The notes: generated from the letters alone by a model not told the origin. DNA of 64,000 nt from Methylobacterium sp. C25 (GCF_021352225.1 NZ_JAAUVI010000009.1:62001-126000); one strand, 5' to 3'; numbered from the stretch's first letter, positions 1 to 9,678 are shown. A program made the numbers and translations.

Positions 1-111
1 GTCTCGAACGGCGAGTTCGTGGTCGCACGCGCCGGCTCTTTCCTACGTGACGGAGACCGGATCCGCGCCGTCCCACCGAAGGCCGATCAGGCCTCGGCCG
101 AGACCCGCTGA
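1..111 (+). CDS. RND efflux membrane-fusion protein, C-terminal fragment
   Basis: Frame 1 is open from the window edge to a TGA at 109-111 and encodes the last 36 residues of a protein. The tail contains NGEFVVARAGSFLRDGDRI, which resembles the end of HlyD/AcrA-type periplasmic adaptors, where a last beta-barrel/membrane-proximal strand precedes a short variable tail. It ends 11 bp before the RND pump gene on the same strand, the usual adaptor-pump operon order. The adaptor bridges the inner-membrane pump to an outer-membrane channel. Most of the gene is outside the window, so the family call rests on the tail and the neighbour. Confidence 0.75.
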   Translation, partial: VSNGEFVVARAGSFLRDGDRIRAVPPKADQASAETR

Positions 112-122
112 GGAGGCCGAAC

Positions 123-3100
123 ATGCGCCTCAACGTCTCCGCCTGGGCGATCCGAAAGCCGATCCCCTCGCTCGTCCTGTTCATGGTGCTGATGGTGCTC
201 GGCCTCGTGAGCTTCCGCTCGCTGCCGATCACCCGGTTCCCCAACATCGACATCCCGATCGTCTCGGTGACGATCACCCAGTCCGGCGCCGCGCCGTCCG
301 AGCTTCAGACCCAGGTCACGAAATGGGTCGAGGACGCGGTCTCCGGGGTGAAGGGCGTCAAGCACGTCATCTCGAACATCTCCGAGGGCATCTCGGCGAC
401 CACCATCGAGTTCCGCCTGGAGGTGAACCAGGATCGCGCGGTCAACGACGTGAAGGAGGCGATCAACAAGATCCGCATCAACCTTCCGCGCACCATCGAC
501 GAGCCGATCATCCAGCGCGTCGAGATCGCCGGCCTGCCGATCATGATCTACGGCGCCTCGGCGCCGGCCATGACACCCGAGGACCTGTCCTGGTACGTCG
601 ACGATGTCGTGGCGCGCCAACTCCAGGGCGTGAAGGGCGTCGGCGGCGTCGAGCGCCTCGGCGGTGTGGCCCGCGAGATCCGCATCACCCTGAAGCCCGA
701 CCGCCTGCTCGCCCTCGGCATCACCGCCGCCGACGTGAACAAGCAGGTCCGCATGACCTCCGCCGACATGGCGGGCGGGCGCGGCGAGCTGGCCGGCGGC
801 GAGCAGTCGATCCGCCTGCTCGGTGGCTCGGCGAGCCTCGCCACCCTCGGCTCCACCTCGATCGTCGTTCCGGGCGGCCGCAAGGTGCAGCTCGACGAAC
901 TGGCGACGTTGGTCGACAGCTTCGAGGAGCCGCGCACCTTCGCCCGCTTCAACGGCGAGCCGGTGGTTGCCTTCGCGATCTCGCGCGCCAACGGCGCCAG
1001 CGACGCGGAGGTCTCGGTCGCCGTGGCGAAGAAGATCGCCGAACTGCATGAGGCCAATCCCGGCGTGCATTTCGACGTGATCGACACCAGCGTCACCGGC
1101 ACGATCGGCAACTACCACTCCGCCATGATGGGCCTGATCGAGGGCGCGCTGCTCGCGGTGGTGGTGGTGTTCCTGTTCCTGCGCGACATGCGCGCGACGC
1201 TCATCGCGGCCATCGCCCTCCCGTTGTCGGTGCTGCCGACCTTCTGGGTGATGAGCGCGCTCGGCTTCTCGCTGAACGCGGTCAGCCTGCTCGCGATCAC
1301 CCTGGTGACCGGCATCCTGGTCGACGACGCCATCGTCGAGATCGAAAACATCGTTAGGCACATGCGGCTCGGCAAATCGCCGTTTCGGGCGGCGCTGGAG
1401 GCGGCCGACGAGATCGGCCTCGCCGTCATCGCCATCACCGCGACGATCATCGCGATCTTCGCGCCGGTCTCCTTCATGCCCGGCATTGCCGGCCAGTATT
1501 TCAAGCAGTTCGGCCTGACCATCGCCGCGGCCGTGTTCATGTCGCTGCTCGTGGCGCGGCTGATCACGCCGCTGCTTGCCGCCTACTTCCTGCGTGACCA
1601 CGGCCATGAGGAGAAGGAAGGCCCGATCCTGCGCGCCTATGCCCGCGTAGTCGCGTGGTCGGTACGCCACAAATACATCACGCTGGTGCTCGGGCTCGCC
1701 TGCTTCGCCGGCTCGATCCTATCCGCCGGCCTCCTGCCCGCTGGCTTCATCCCGGCCGAGGACGCGGCCCGGACCATGTTCGTGGTCGAGCTGCCGCCCG
1801 GCGCCCGGCTCGACGACACCAAGAAGGTCACCGACGGCATCGTCGAGACCATCCGGGCGATGCCCGAGGTGCGCTCGGTCTTCGTCGACGGCGGCCGCCA
1901 ATTGCCCGGCAAGAAGGAGGTCCGGCTCGCCAGCCTGACCATCAACCTGACGCCGAAGAACGAGCGCCACCTCTCCCAGAAGCAGATCGACCTGAAGGTC
2001 TCCGACATCCTGCGGCAGGTGCCGGACATCCGGTTCTGGTCTCTCAAGGAAGGCGGCCAACGCGAATTCGCCCTGATCGTCTCCGGCAACGACTACCCGG
2101 CCGTGGCCGACGTCGCCGCACGCCTGCAGCGTGAGGCGGCCGGGGTGCCGCACCTCGTCAACGTGATGTCTACGGCGCCGCTCGACCGCACCGAGATCCG
2201 CATCACGCCGAGGCCCGGCGTCGCCGCCGATCTCGGCGTGTCGACGGAGCTGATCGCCGAGACCGTCCGCGTCGGCACGATTGGCGACATCGCAGCCAAC
2301 CTCGCCAAGTTCAACGCCAAGGACCGGCAGGTGCCGATCCGCGTGCAGCTGCCTGAATCCCTTCGCGGAAAGCTCTCCGAGCTCGAGACGCTGAAGGTGC
2401 CGGTGAAGCAGGGCGCGGCCGTCCCTCTCTCCACCGTCGCCGACATCACCCTCGGCCGCGGCCCCACCGCCGTCGACCGCTACGACCGCTCGATCCGCGT
2501 CGCCATCGAAGCCGACCTGCAGGGCTCGGATGCGCTGAGCGCCCTGATCGATCAGGTCATGGCGCTGCCCGCCGCCAAGAACCTGCCGCCGGGCGTCGTC
2601 ATCAAGCAGACGGGCGATGCCGAGATCATGGGCGAGGTCTTCGAGGGCTTCGCCATGGCCATGGGCGCCGGCCTGATGATGGTGTTCGGCGTGCTGGTGC
2701 TGCTGTTCGGCAACTTCCTGCAGCCGCTGACCATCCTGTTCTCGCTGCCGCTCTCCATCGGCGGCGCGATCCTCGGCCTGCTGATCTGCAACATGCCGAT
2801 CTCGATGCCGGTGGTGATCGGCATCCTGATGCTGATGGGCGTGGTGACCAAGAACGCGATCATGCTCATCGACTTCGCCGTCGAGGAGATGGCCCGCGGC
2901 GTCGACCGCATCACCGCGATCACAGATGCCGGCCGCAAGCGCGCCCGGCCGATCGTGATGACCACCATCGCCATGGCCGCCGGCATGGTGCCCTCGGCGA
3001 TGGCGCTGGGCATCGGCGGCGAATTCCGCGCCCCGATGGCGGTGGCCGTGATCGGCGGCTTGATCGTCTCCACCGGATTGTCGCTGATCTTCGTACCGGC

Positions 3101-3260
3101 GATCTTCATCCTGGTCGACGACCTGTCGCGGCTCTTCGTGCGGCTGTTCGGCCGCTTCGTCGGCGAGCGCGACAACCCGGAGGACGAGATCGGTTTCTAC
3201 CCGCCGGGCCATGCGGCGAACGAGCCCGGGGGTTACCGACCACACGTGGCTGCGGAGTAG
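123..3260 (+). CDS. RND efflux pump permease (AcrB/HAE1-type)
   Basis: This 1045-residue protein has the size and layout of proton-driven RND drug/metabolite exporters of the inner membrane: an N-terminal transmembrane helix, two large periplasmic loops and two blocks of membrane helices. The TM4 relay motif GILVDDAIVEIEN with paired Asp, and the TM10 motif GVVTKNAIMLIDFA with Lys, are both present, so the proton relay looks intact. ATG 123 follows GAGGAGG closely. The substrate cannot be told from sequence. It is co-transcribed with the adaptor fragment just upstream. No outer-membrane factor is seen nearby. Confidence 0.95.
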   Translation: MRLNVSAWAIRKPIPSLVLFMVLMVLGLVSFRSLPITRFPNIDIPIVSVTITQSGAAPSELQTQVTKWVEDAVSGVKGVKHVISNISEGISATTIEFRLEVNQDRAVNDVKEAINKIRINLPRTIDEPIIQRVEIAGLPIMIYGASAPAMTPEDLSWYVDDVVARQLQGVKGVGGVERLGGVAREIRITLKPDRLLALGITAADVNKQVRMTSADMAGGRGELAGGEQSIRLLGGSASLATLGSTSIVVPGGRKVQLDELATLVDSFEEPRTFARFNGEPVVAFAISRANGASDAEVSVAVAKKIAELHEANPGVHFDVIDTSVTGTIGNYHSAMMGLIEGALLAVVVVFLFLRDMRATLIAAIALPLSVLPTFWVMSALGFSLNAVSLLAITLVTGILVDDAIVEIENIVRHMRLGKSPFRAALEAADEIGLAVIAITATIIAIFAPVSFMPGIAGQYFKQFGLTIAAAVFMSLLVARLITPLLAAYFLRDHGHEEKEGPILRAYARVVAWSVRHKYITLVLGLACFAGSILSAGLLPAGFIPAEDAARTMFVVELPPGARLDDTKKVTDGIVETIRAMPEVRSVFVDGGRQLPGKKEVRLASLTINLTPKNERHLSQKQIDLKVSDILRQVPDIRFWSLKEGGQREFALIVSGNDYPAVADVAARLQREAAGVPHLVNVMSTAPLDRTEIRITPRPGVAADLGVSTELIAETVRVGTIGDIAANLAKFNAKDRQVPIRVQLPESLRGKLSELETLKVPVKQGAAVPLSTVADITLGRGPTAVDRYDRSIRVAIEADLQGSDALSALIDQVMALPAAKNLPPGVVIKQTGDAEIMGEVFEGFAMAMGAGLMMVFGVLVLLFGNFLQPLTILFSLPLSIGGAILGLLICNMPISMPVVIGILMLMGVVTKNAIMLIDFAVEEMARGVDRITAITDAGRKRARPIVMTTIAMAAGMVPSAMALGIGGEFRAPMAVAVIGGLIVSTGLSLIFVPAIFILVDDLSRLFVRLFGRFVGERDNPEDEIGFYPPGHAANEPGGYRPHVAAE

Positions 3261-3397
3261 GCGAGGGGGCTTGACGGAGGTCTCGACCGGGCCTTCGTTG
3301 AGTGTTCGTAAACCATCGCAAGGTAATCCTGCGCGCCTCCCCTTGCGGATCCGACGTTCCGTCCAGGCTCCGGGGCCACTGGGCGTATGACGGCCCC

Positions 3398-4507
3398 ATG
3401 CAGGAAGCTAGCGTCCTCCTCGTCTCGGACCGCCGTGAGCGGGCGGACAGGCTTGCAAGCGCGATCGGGCTCATCCGCCCGTGCCAGGTGATCGAGCCGG
3501 GCCGGGCGCTGCCGTCCCAGCCGCCGCTCGCCTTTCTTGTGGATCTCGCGGAAGGACTGCCCAACACCACCTGGGGCGAGACCCTCGCCAAGCGCACGCG
3601 TCTCGATGCCGTGCCGTGCCTCTACGTAGCCCGCCATGGTGAGAGTGCCGACGGTCCCGAGGCTCGTCGCTTCGGCAGCCCAACGGTCATCCCTGCGGGC
3701 GCACGCTCGGCCGGGATTGTCCCGACGCTGCTGAAGCTCGTTGACGAAGCTCAGTCGTCGAATGCGACCACCCTTCGGCTCGCCAAGCGCGTCGACATCG
3801 CCACCTCCCTCGTCTCAGGCCTGTTCGACGCCGCCGTCTGCGGCCGTGCGCCGAGCGTGGCGGACGCGGAGGAGGGCACCGAGATCGTGCTCGCCGCCGT
3901 ATCCGAGGCCGGCATCGGCGCTTGGCTGGATCGTCTGCGCCGGCACCATATCGGCCTCTACCAGCATTCCCTGAGCGTCGCGGGCTTCGCCGCAGCCTTC
4001 GCCACCGAGCTCGGCCTCGGCCGCCGCGACAGCCACCGCCTCGCACAGGCCGCCCTGCTGCACGACATCGGCAAGGCGCACACCCCGACTGCGATCCTCG
4101 ACAAGCCCGGCCCCCTCACGCCCGACGAGATGCGCGTCATGCGCGAGCACCCGTCGATCGGTGCAGATCTGCTCGCACTGGATGGTGCCTACGATTCGGC
4201 GATCCTCGACGTGGTCCGCCACCATCACGAGCGCCTCGACGGCAGCGGCTATCCCGACGGCCTGAAGGGCAAAGCCATCGGCGACCTCGTGCGCCTGGTG
4301 GCAATCTGCGACGTGCATTCGGCGCTCACCGAGCGCCGCTCGTACCGCCCCGCCCTGTCCGGCCACGAGGCCACGCGCATCATGGAGGGCATGGCCGGAC
4401 AGCTCGATGCAGATCTGCTGCGCGCCTACGTGCCGGTGATTCTGCGGGCGGATACCGAGCGGCCCATCGCAACGGCTCCCGCAGCCCTCGCGCAAACCTT
4501 TTCGTAA
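3398..4507 (+). CDS. HD-GYP domain phosphodiesterase with pseudo-receiver-like N-terminus
   Basis: The 369-residue protein probably hydrolyses cyclic di-GMP. The N-terminal ~120 residues begin ASVLLVSDRRERADRLASA, like a response-regulator receiver fold, but no clear phospho-acceptor Asp context is visible. The C-terminal half carries HSLSVAGFAAAFA, LLHDIGKAHTPTAILDK, the HHHERLDGSGYPDGL signature and a following ICDVHSALTERRSYRPA segment, as expected for a complete HD-GYP domain. I chose ATG 3398 because residues before it are not domain-like; an upstream start at 3302 is possible. The next gene is a GGDEF protein on the same strand, so synthesis and breakdown of the second messenger may be paired here. 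Confidence 0.9.
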   Translation: MQEASVLLVSDRRERADRLASAIGLIRPCQVIEPGRALPSQPPLAFLVDLAEGLPNTTWGETLAKRTRLDAVPCLYVARHGESADGPEARRFGSPTVIPAGARSAGIVPTLLKLVDEAQSSNATTLRLAKRVDIATSLVSGLFDAAVCGRAPSVADAEEGTEIVLAAVSEAGIGAWLDRLRRHHIGLYQHSLSVAGFAAAFATELGLGRRDSHRLAQAALLHDIGKAHTPTAILDKPGPLTPDEMRVMREHPSIGADLLALDGAYDSAILDVVRHHHERLDGSGYPDGLKGKAIGDLVRLVAICDVHSALTERRSYRPALSGHEATRIMEGMAGQLDADLLRAYVPVILRADTERPIATAPAALAQTFS

Positions 4508-4595
4508 CCAAAGGCTACTTAACGTTTCCCCGGTGCGCGGCCCGTGGAAGCCTCGCTCTTCGGCTATCTCGAGTCCACGGCCGTCCCGGGCTCGC

Positions 4596-5783
4596 ATGCG
4601 CGACAATTCCCTTACATTCAGCCTGCCGCGCTGGCGCTTCACGCGCTGGCTGGCCTATGCCGGGCCGGACGTGCCGCGCGACATCCGCGTCGCGCTGATC
4701 GGCAGCCTGTACGGCACGCTGCCGATCTTCCTCGGCGGCGTGGTGAACACCATCACCGTCGCCGCGCTGATCGCCTACCACATCCCAAAACCGTCGATGC
4801 TGGTCTGGCTCGCCCTCGAGATCACGATCTGCATCGCCCGGCTGACCGTTCTGCTCGTCGCGCACCGGGCTGCCGCGCGCAAGCGCCGGACGCCGACCGA
4901 CATCAACCTCATCCTGTCCCTGGCCTGGGCCGCGAGCCTCGGCCTCGGCACCTATGTCAGCATCACCAGCGGCGATTGGGTCGCGGCGACGCTCGCCTGC
5001 CTGTCCTCCGCCGCGATGATCGGGGGCACCTGCTTCCGCAACTTCGCGGCGCCGCGCCTCACCGCCCTGATGATCACGCTGACGCTCGGACCGTGCTGCC
5101 TCGGCGCCGCCGTCGCGGGCGAGCCGATCCTGCTGATCACCTTCCTGCAGATCCCCTGCTACGTGCTGACCATGACCATCGCCGCATTCAAGCTGAACCG
5201 GATGATGGTCACGACCATGCGCGCGGAACGCGAGAACGGCTTCCGGGCCCATCACGATGCGCTCACCGGCCTCTCCAACCGCTCGGGCCTCGCCGCGGCC
5301 ATGGAAGCGATGCAGGCGATCCGGTCCGGACCGATCGGCCTGCTCTACATCGACCTCGACGGCTTCAAGGCGGTCAACGACACCCACGGCCATGCCATCG
5401 GCGACGAGCTCCTTCGGATCGTCGGCGAGCGTCTGCGCGCGGAGGCCGGGCGCGGCATCCTCGCCGCGCGGATCGGCGGCGACGAGTTCGTCGTGCTCTG
5501 CGAGGATAGGAGCCGCTCGGAGTTGATCGCGCTCGCCGAGCGGCTGATCGCTCGGATCTCCGAGCCCTATTCCATCGCGGATGTTGGTCCCGCCCAAGTG
5601 GGCGCCAGTATCGGCATCGCGCAGTCACCTGAGCACGGCGACGATCTGGCGAGCCTGCTCCAGGCCGCCGACCGCGCGCTTTATCGCTCCAAGTCGATGG
5701 GCAAGGGGCATTGCTCGCTCGCGGCGCGCAAGGTGCGCGACGGCGAGGACGACGTCCATGCCGCGGATCAGCTCTCGGCCTGA
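4596..5783 (+). CDS. membrane-bound GGDEF diguanylate cyclase
   Basis: This 395-residue protein has about five or six hydrophobic helices in the first ~200 residues and a C-terminal GGDEF domain beginning HHDALTGLSNRSGL. The active-site loop is RIGGDEFVVLCED, intact. The segment SIGIAQSPEHGDD and the tail DRALYRSKSMGKG complete the fold. The allosteric RxxD inhibition site normally five residues before GGDEF is replaced by RGIL, so product inhibition through that site is not expected. ATG 4596 is chosen over 4533 because residues before it look untranslated. It sits 88 bp after the HD-GYP gene. The sensed signal is unknown. Confidence 0.9.
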   Translation: MRDNSLTFSLPRWRFTRWLAYAGPDVPRDIRVALIGSLYGTLPIFLGGVVNTITVAALIAYHIPKPSMLVWLALEITICIARLTVLLVAHRAAARKRRTPTDINLILSLAWAASLGLGTYVSITSGDWVAATLACLSSAAMIGGTCFRNFAAPRLTALMITLTLGPCCLGAAVAGEPILLITFLQIPCYVLTMTIAAFKLNRMMVTTMRAERENGFRAHHDALTGLSNRSGLAAAMEAMQAIRSGPIGLLYIDLDGFKAVNDTHGHAIGDELLRIVGERLRAEAGRGILAARIGGDEFVVLCEDRSRSELIALAERLIARISEPYSIADVGPAQVGASIGIAQSPEHGDDLASLLQAADRALYRSKSMGKGHCSLAARKVRDGEDDVHAADQLSA

Positions 5784-5863
5784 CGCGAATCACCCGAGCA
5801 TGCCGGCCGTGGGAAAATGCGCTGATTCATCAAGGCGCACGCCCGATATGGTAGCATAGGACC

Positions 5864-7348
5864 ATGGTCGACCCCGGCTCGGTCCACGCTTCGGCAGACA
5901 TGGCGTTGCACAAGGTCGAGCGCGTTTCCTGGACGCCCGAACAGCACGACCTGCTGAGACGGATCGAGGCGCATCCCTTCGAACGGCCCGATCACGCCCT
6001 CGACTTCACCGGACGTCTCGCCCGCGACCGTGGCTGGAACCTCGGCTTCGCCCGCGGCGCCGTTGCCGAGTATCGCCGCTTCTGCTTTCTGGCGATGGTC
6101 TTCGACACACCCGTCACACCGAGCGAGGAGGTGGACGAGGTCTGGCACCAGCACCTGACCTATTCCCGCGACTACTGGGAGACTTGGTGCGGCAGCGTGC
6201 TCCAGCGGCGGCTCCACCACGATCCGACCGAAGGCGGCTCCTCCGAACAGGGCAGATACCGCATGCAGTACGCCCAGACTCTCGCCCGCTACGAGAGCTA
6301 TTTCGGGCCGCCCGACCCGCTGTTCTGGCCCGCCACGCATCAGCGCTTCCGGTCGCGCCCGCGCTACCGCATCGTCGACGGCGACCGTGTCCTCACGCTG
6401 CGCCGGCCGGCCCTGATGGGATGGCTCACCCGCATCGGCGCCTCGATCGTCCTCGCCGCGGCAGGGCTCTGCGCCGCGGCACGGCCGGCCTTGGCTCAGC
6501 CGCTCAATCCCCTCGACTGGACCGGCGGTCCCTTCCTCGCGCTCTACGCCGCCCTGACGGTGGCGGCGCTGATCGCGGCGCTCCTCGGACGCTCGGTCCT
6601 GCGCGGCGGCCGCAGACCTGCCTCCGAGCCTGAGCTCGACCCGGTCGAACTGGCGCTCCTCGCAGGGGGCGTCGGCCGGGCCGCCGATGCTGTCATCATC
6701 GGCCTGGTCGATGCGGGCGCGGCGAGCTTGGCCTCGGGCAGCGGAAACCTCACGATCGCAGATGACGGCGTGCGCCTGCCGCGTGCCCTAGAGCCATTCC
6801 GCGGCGTGGTGGGGGGCACGGTGCGGCGCTCGACCTTCATCGCCTTGCTGACACCGCGGCTCGAAACGGTCAGGCAGACGCTCGTGAGATCCGGGCTGGC
6901 GCCGAGCCGGGATGCCATCGGCCGGATCCTGGTCTGGACGCTCGTCTGCGTCGTGCCGCTCTTCGCCTTCGGGCTCGCCAAGGTCGCCGTCGGCCTGTCG
7001 CGGGGCAAGCCGGTGGGATTCCTGGTCGCCCTGATGATCGCGCTGGGCGTGGCAAGCCTCTTCATCCTGGCCCGTCGCCCCATCCGCACCCGCGCGGGCG
7101 ACAGGGCGCTGGCCGGCTTCCGCCAGCGCCACGCCAGGGCGGCACGCGCTCCGCTGCAGGGCGAGCTGCTGTTCGCCTTCGCGCTCGGCGGCGCCGCGGT
7201 GCTCGCCGGCACGCCCCACGAGTCCTATGGACGCCTCCTGCGCTCGTCGAACAATGGCAGTTCCGGCTGCAGCAGCGGCGGCGGGGACGGCGGCGGTGGC
7301 TGCGGGGGAGGCGGCTGCGGCGGGTGCGGCGGCGGCGGCGGGGACTAG
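5864..7348 (+). CDS. TIGR04222-like membrane protein with Gly/Cys-rich tail
   Basis: The 494-residue protein starts with a soluble region containing VDEVWHQHLTYSRDYW, typical of glycine-rich-domain proteins. Two hydrophobic segments follow near residues 190-240, then a soluble stretch, two more membrane segments near 360-400, and a final segment near 440. The last ~35 residues are almost only Gly, Cys, Ser and Asp, with repeated GGCGGGGCGG. This layout matches the TIGR04222 membrane-protein family known from genome surveys; its biochemical role is not established. ATG 5864 follows a weak ATAGGACC. The Cys-rich tail could bind metal, but that is inference. Confidence 0.8.
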   Translation: MVDPGSVHASADMALHKVERVSWTPEQHDLLRRIEAHPFERPDHALDFTGRLARDRGWNLGFARGAVAEYRRFCFLAMVFDTPVTPSEEVDEVWHQHLTYSRDYWETWCGSVLQRRLHHDPTEGGSSEQGRYRMQYAQTLARYESYFGPPDPLFWPATHQRFRSRPRYRIVDGDRVLTLRRPALMGWLTRIGASIVLAAAGLCAAARPALAQPLNPLDWTGGPFLALYAALTVAALIAALLGRSVLRGGRRPASEPELDPVELALLAGGVGRAADAVIIGLVDAGAASLASGSGNLTIADDGVRLPRALEPFRGVVGGTVRRSTFIALLTPRLETVRQTLVRSGLAPSRDAIGRILVWTLVCVVPLFAFGLAKVAVGLSRGKPVGFLVALMIALGVASLFILARRPIRTRAGDRALAGFRQRHARAARAPLQGELLFAFALGGAAVLAGTPHESYGRLLRSSNNGSSGCSSGGGDGGGGCGGGGCGGCGGGGGD

Positions 7349-7439
7349 GAAGTGGATCTTGGCGAAGCGCGGCTCGACATCGAACGATACGGCCGATGCA
7401 CCGGGACCAAAGAGCTGCTCAGCGGATGGAGGATACGTG

Positions 7440-7751
7440 GTGGACCCATTCCCGCACGGTACCGTGCACGAGGCCGGTGAAGACCTCCAGGCAGCCGTGC
7501 GATCAGATGCGACGATCTACGGGCTCTGGGAAAAGCTGACGCCCCTCGGCCGGAACGAGTTCATCTGCTGGGTCGAGGACGCGAAGCAGCCCGCGACGCG
7601 CCAACGCCGGATCGAACGAACCTGCGAGGAAATCACGGAAGGCAAAAAGCGGCCGTGTTGCTGGGCCGGCTGCATTCACCGCACCGACAAGGCCCCGAGC
7701 CGGTGGCAGCAGGCAGTGCTCATCGATCGGCTGGGCAAGGGCGGCTCGTAG
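7440..7751 (+). CDS. YdeI/OmpD-associated family protein
   Basis: A 103-residue soluble protein with the compact YdeI-type pattern: an early GTVHEAGEDLQAAV segment, LWEKLTPLGRNEFICWVEDA in the centre, then AKQPATRQRRIERTCEEI and a basic GKKRPCCW tail. Family members are annotated as stress or bacteriocin-protection proteins with poorly known chemistry. I chose GTG 7440 because GGAGGA lies 6 bases upstream; the upstream extension overlaps the Gly-rich end of the previous gene in another frame and is low complexity. The gene is 91 bp after the TIGR04222-like gene and converges on coaBC. Confidence 0.75.
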   Translation: MDPFPHGTVHEAGEDLQAAVRSDATIYGLWEKLTPLGRNEFICWVEDAKQPATRQRRIERTCEEITEGKKRPCCWAGCIHRTDKAPSRWQQAVLIDRLGKGGS

Positions 7752-7775
7752 ACGGGCCATCGAGGGCTCAACTCT

Positions 7776-9044
7776 TCAAGACTTCGGCACCGCGCTCACC
7801 AACTCGGCAAACCGCGCGACCAGCCGCTTGCCGACCTCCTCCTTGCCGAGCTTCGGCCAAGTATCGAGCCCGCCGTCGCGGGTGAGCAGGTGCACCGTGT
7901 TCTCGGCACCGCCCATCACACCGCCCTCATGCGAGACGTCGTTGGCGACGAGGAGGTCGCAGCCCTTCTTCGCGAGCTTCCTGCGCGCATTGTCGAGAAC
8001 GTCGTCCGTCTCGGCCGCGAAGCCGACGATGAGACCCGGCCGATTCTCGGTGCGCGCGGAGATAGTGGCGAGGATGTCGGGATTCTCGACGAGCGTCAGG
8101 GGCGGCACAGCCGAGCCGTCCTTCTTGATCTTGCCGCCACGCGTCTCTGCGGGGCGCCAGTCGCCGACGGCGGCGGCGAAGACCGCGATGTCGGCGGGTA
8201 GGGCCGCCTCGACGGCGGCGAGCATCTCGCGTGCACTCTCGATCCGCACCACCGAGACGCCTGCCGGATCGGGAATGGAGACCGGCCCGGAGATCAGCGT
8301 CACCCGTGCTCCCGCAGCAGCAGCGGCGGCGGCAATGGCATGGCCCTGGCGGCCGGAGGAGCGGTTGGCGAGGTAGCGCACCGGGTCGATCGCCTCATGG
8401 GTCGGCCCGGAGGTCACGAGGACCGATCTGCCGGCCAGCACGCCTCTCGGAGTGCGCCCAGCCATAAAGCCGATCCCGCTACCTCCGTCGCGCGCCGCCA
8501 GCATCGCCTCGAGGGCATCGGCGATCTCGTACGGCTCGGCCATCCGGCCCGGCCCCTGCTCGGCCTCGGCCATGGCGCCGTCATTGGGGCCGACGACGGA
8601 GACGCCGTCGCCGGTCAGAGTCGCGAGATTCCGCTGCGTCGCCGGGTGCTGCCACATCCGCACGTTCATGGCAGGCGCGATCAGGATCGGCAGGGTGGTG
8701 GCGAGCAGCACGGTGGAGGCGAGATCGGGCGCGTGGCCGCCCGCCATCCGCGCCATCAGGTCGGCAGTGGCCGGCGCAACCACGATGGCGTGGGCCTCGC
8801 GGGCCAGCCGGATATGGCCGATCTCGGCCTCGTCGGCCCGGTCGAACAGATCGGTGTGCGCGCGCTGACCGGCCAGCGCCGCCGCCGCGAGCGGCGTCAC
8901 GAATTCCTGCGCCGCCTTGGTGAGGATCGGCCGCACCGCGGCGCCGCGCTCGCGCAGGCGTCGGATCAGATCGAGCGCCTTGTAGGCCGCGATACCGCCA
9001 CCGATGATGAGAACGACGCGCCGGCCGGAGAGGGACTGGGACAT
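7776..9044 (-). CDS. coaBC: bifunctional phosphopantothenoylcysteine decarboxylase/synthetase
   Basis: This 422-residue enzyme performs two steps of coenzyme A synthesis: CTP-dependent ligation of cysteine to 4'-phosphopantothenate and FMN-dependent decarboxylation. The N-terminal CoaC domain begins RRVVLIIGGGIAAYKALDLI and has the PAMNVRMW substrate-recognition motif near residue 125. The CoaB domain begins near residue 200 with VTSGPTHEAIDPVRYLANRS and has the GKIKKDG segment. ATG at 9044 is preferred over the longer frame because the flavodoxin-like fold starts directly after it. In many alphaproteobacteria coaBC lies with ubiB, ubiE and mutM near the origin; here a peptidase E gene and a tautomerase gene lie between coaBC and ubiB. 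Confidence 0.97.
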   Translation of the reverse strand: MSQSLSGRRVVLIIGGGIAAYKALDLIRRLRERGAAVRPILTKAAQEFVTPLAAAALAGQRAHTDLFDRADEAEIGHIRLAREAHAIVVAPATADLMARMAGGHAPDLASTVLLATTLPILIAPAMNVRMWQHPATQRNLATLTGDGVSVVGPNDGAMAEAEQGPGRMAEPYEIADALEAMLAARDGGSGIGFMAGRTPRGVLAGRSVLVTSGPTHEAIDPVRYLANRSSGRQGHAIAAAAAAAGARVTLISGPVSIPDPAGVSVVRIESAREMLAAVEAALPADIAVFAAAVGDWRPAETRGGKIKKDGSAVPPLTLVENPDILATISARTENRPGLIVGFAAETDDVLDNARRKLAKKGCDLLVANDVSHEGGVMGGAENTVHLLTRDGGLDTWPKLGKEEVGKRLVARFAELVSAVPKS

Positions 9045-9222
9045 GCCGTGACAACGGCGGATTCTCGGGGCGCACGTCAAGGGCGGCGGCGACCGGCGCG
9101 CATACTAGCCAAATGGCCAACTTGAGCCCGGCCAACTATGCGCATATACCCGCATCAGACTTGGTCGCAGCGGAAGGGCCTTCGCAAGGTGCCTCCGAGC
9201 CAAAGCTGGAGAGAGAAAAGCC

Positions 9223-9678
9223 ATGCCGACCTATGTGTGCGCCGTGCCGGCAGGCCTGCTATCCGACGGGCAGAAGGCCGAGATGGCCGAGGCGATCTCG
9301 CGCATCCACTCCGAGGCGACCGGGGCGCCGATCTATTTCGTCCAGGTCGTGATCGACGAAGGCGGAACGACGCGCTTTCTCGGCGGTCGGCGCGCGGATG
9401 GGCAGATCTGGATCCGCGGCGACATCCGCGCCGGGCGGCCCGAATCCGTGCGCAAGGAGATGATGCTCGCGATGATGCGCGCGGTCGCCGGGATCGCACG
9501 GGTCAAGGAGAGCGAGATCTGGGTCTATCTCTGCAATCTCGAGCCCACGGACATGGTCGAGTACGGCCACGTCCTGCCCAAGCCGGGAGAGGAGCAGGCT
9601 TGGTTCGACGCACTGCCCAGCGAACTCCAGGCCTATCTCGCCGATCTCGGCACGAGCCGGGGAACGTTCAAGCTCTGA
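9223..9678 (+). CDS. tautomerase superfamily protein (cis-CaaD/4-OT-like)
   Basis: A 151-residue protein beginning MPTYVCAVPAGLLSDGQK, so the mature N-terminus would be Pro, the catalytic base of the tautomerase superfamily. The repeat-like second half (ESEIWVYLCNLEPTDMVEYG) suggests a fused beta-alpha-beta pair as in cis-CaaD or malonate-semialdehyde-decarboxylase relatives rather than the ~62-residue 4-OT subunit. The start follows GGAGAGAGAAAAGCC. It is transcribed toward the peptidase gene 56 bp away. The true substrate is unknown. Confidence 0.8.
   Translation: MPTYVCAVPAGLLSDGQKAEMAEAISRIHSEATGAPIYFVQVVIDEGGTTRFLGGRRADGQIWIRGDIRAGRPESVRKEMMLAMMRAVAGIARVKESEIWVYLCNLEPTDMVEYGHVLPKPGEEQAWFDALPSELQAYLADLGTSRGTFKL

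Noticed and set aside
87..1670. Long minus-strand frames across the first RND gene
   Set aside because: They are high-GC shadow frames with His/Asp/Arg-rich composition and no domain. The same holds for shadow frames over uvrB, pnp and ilvD.
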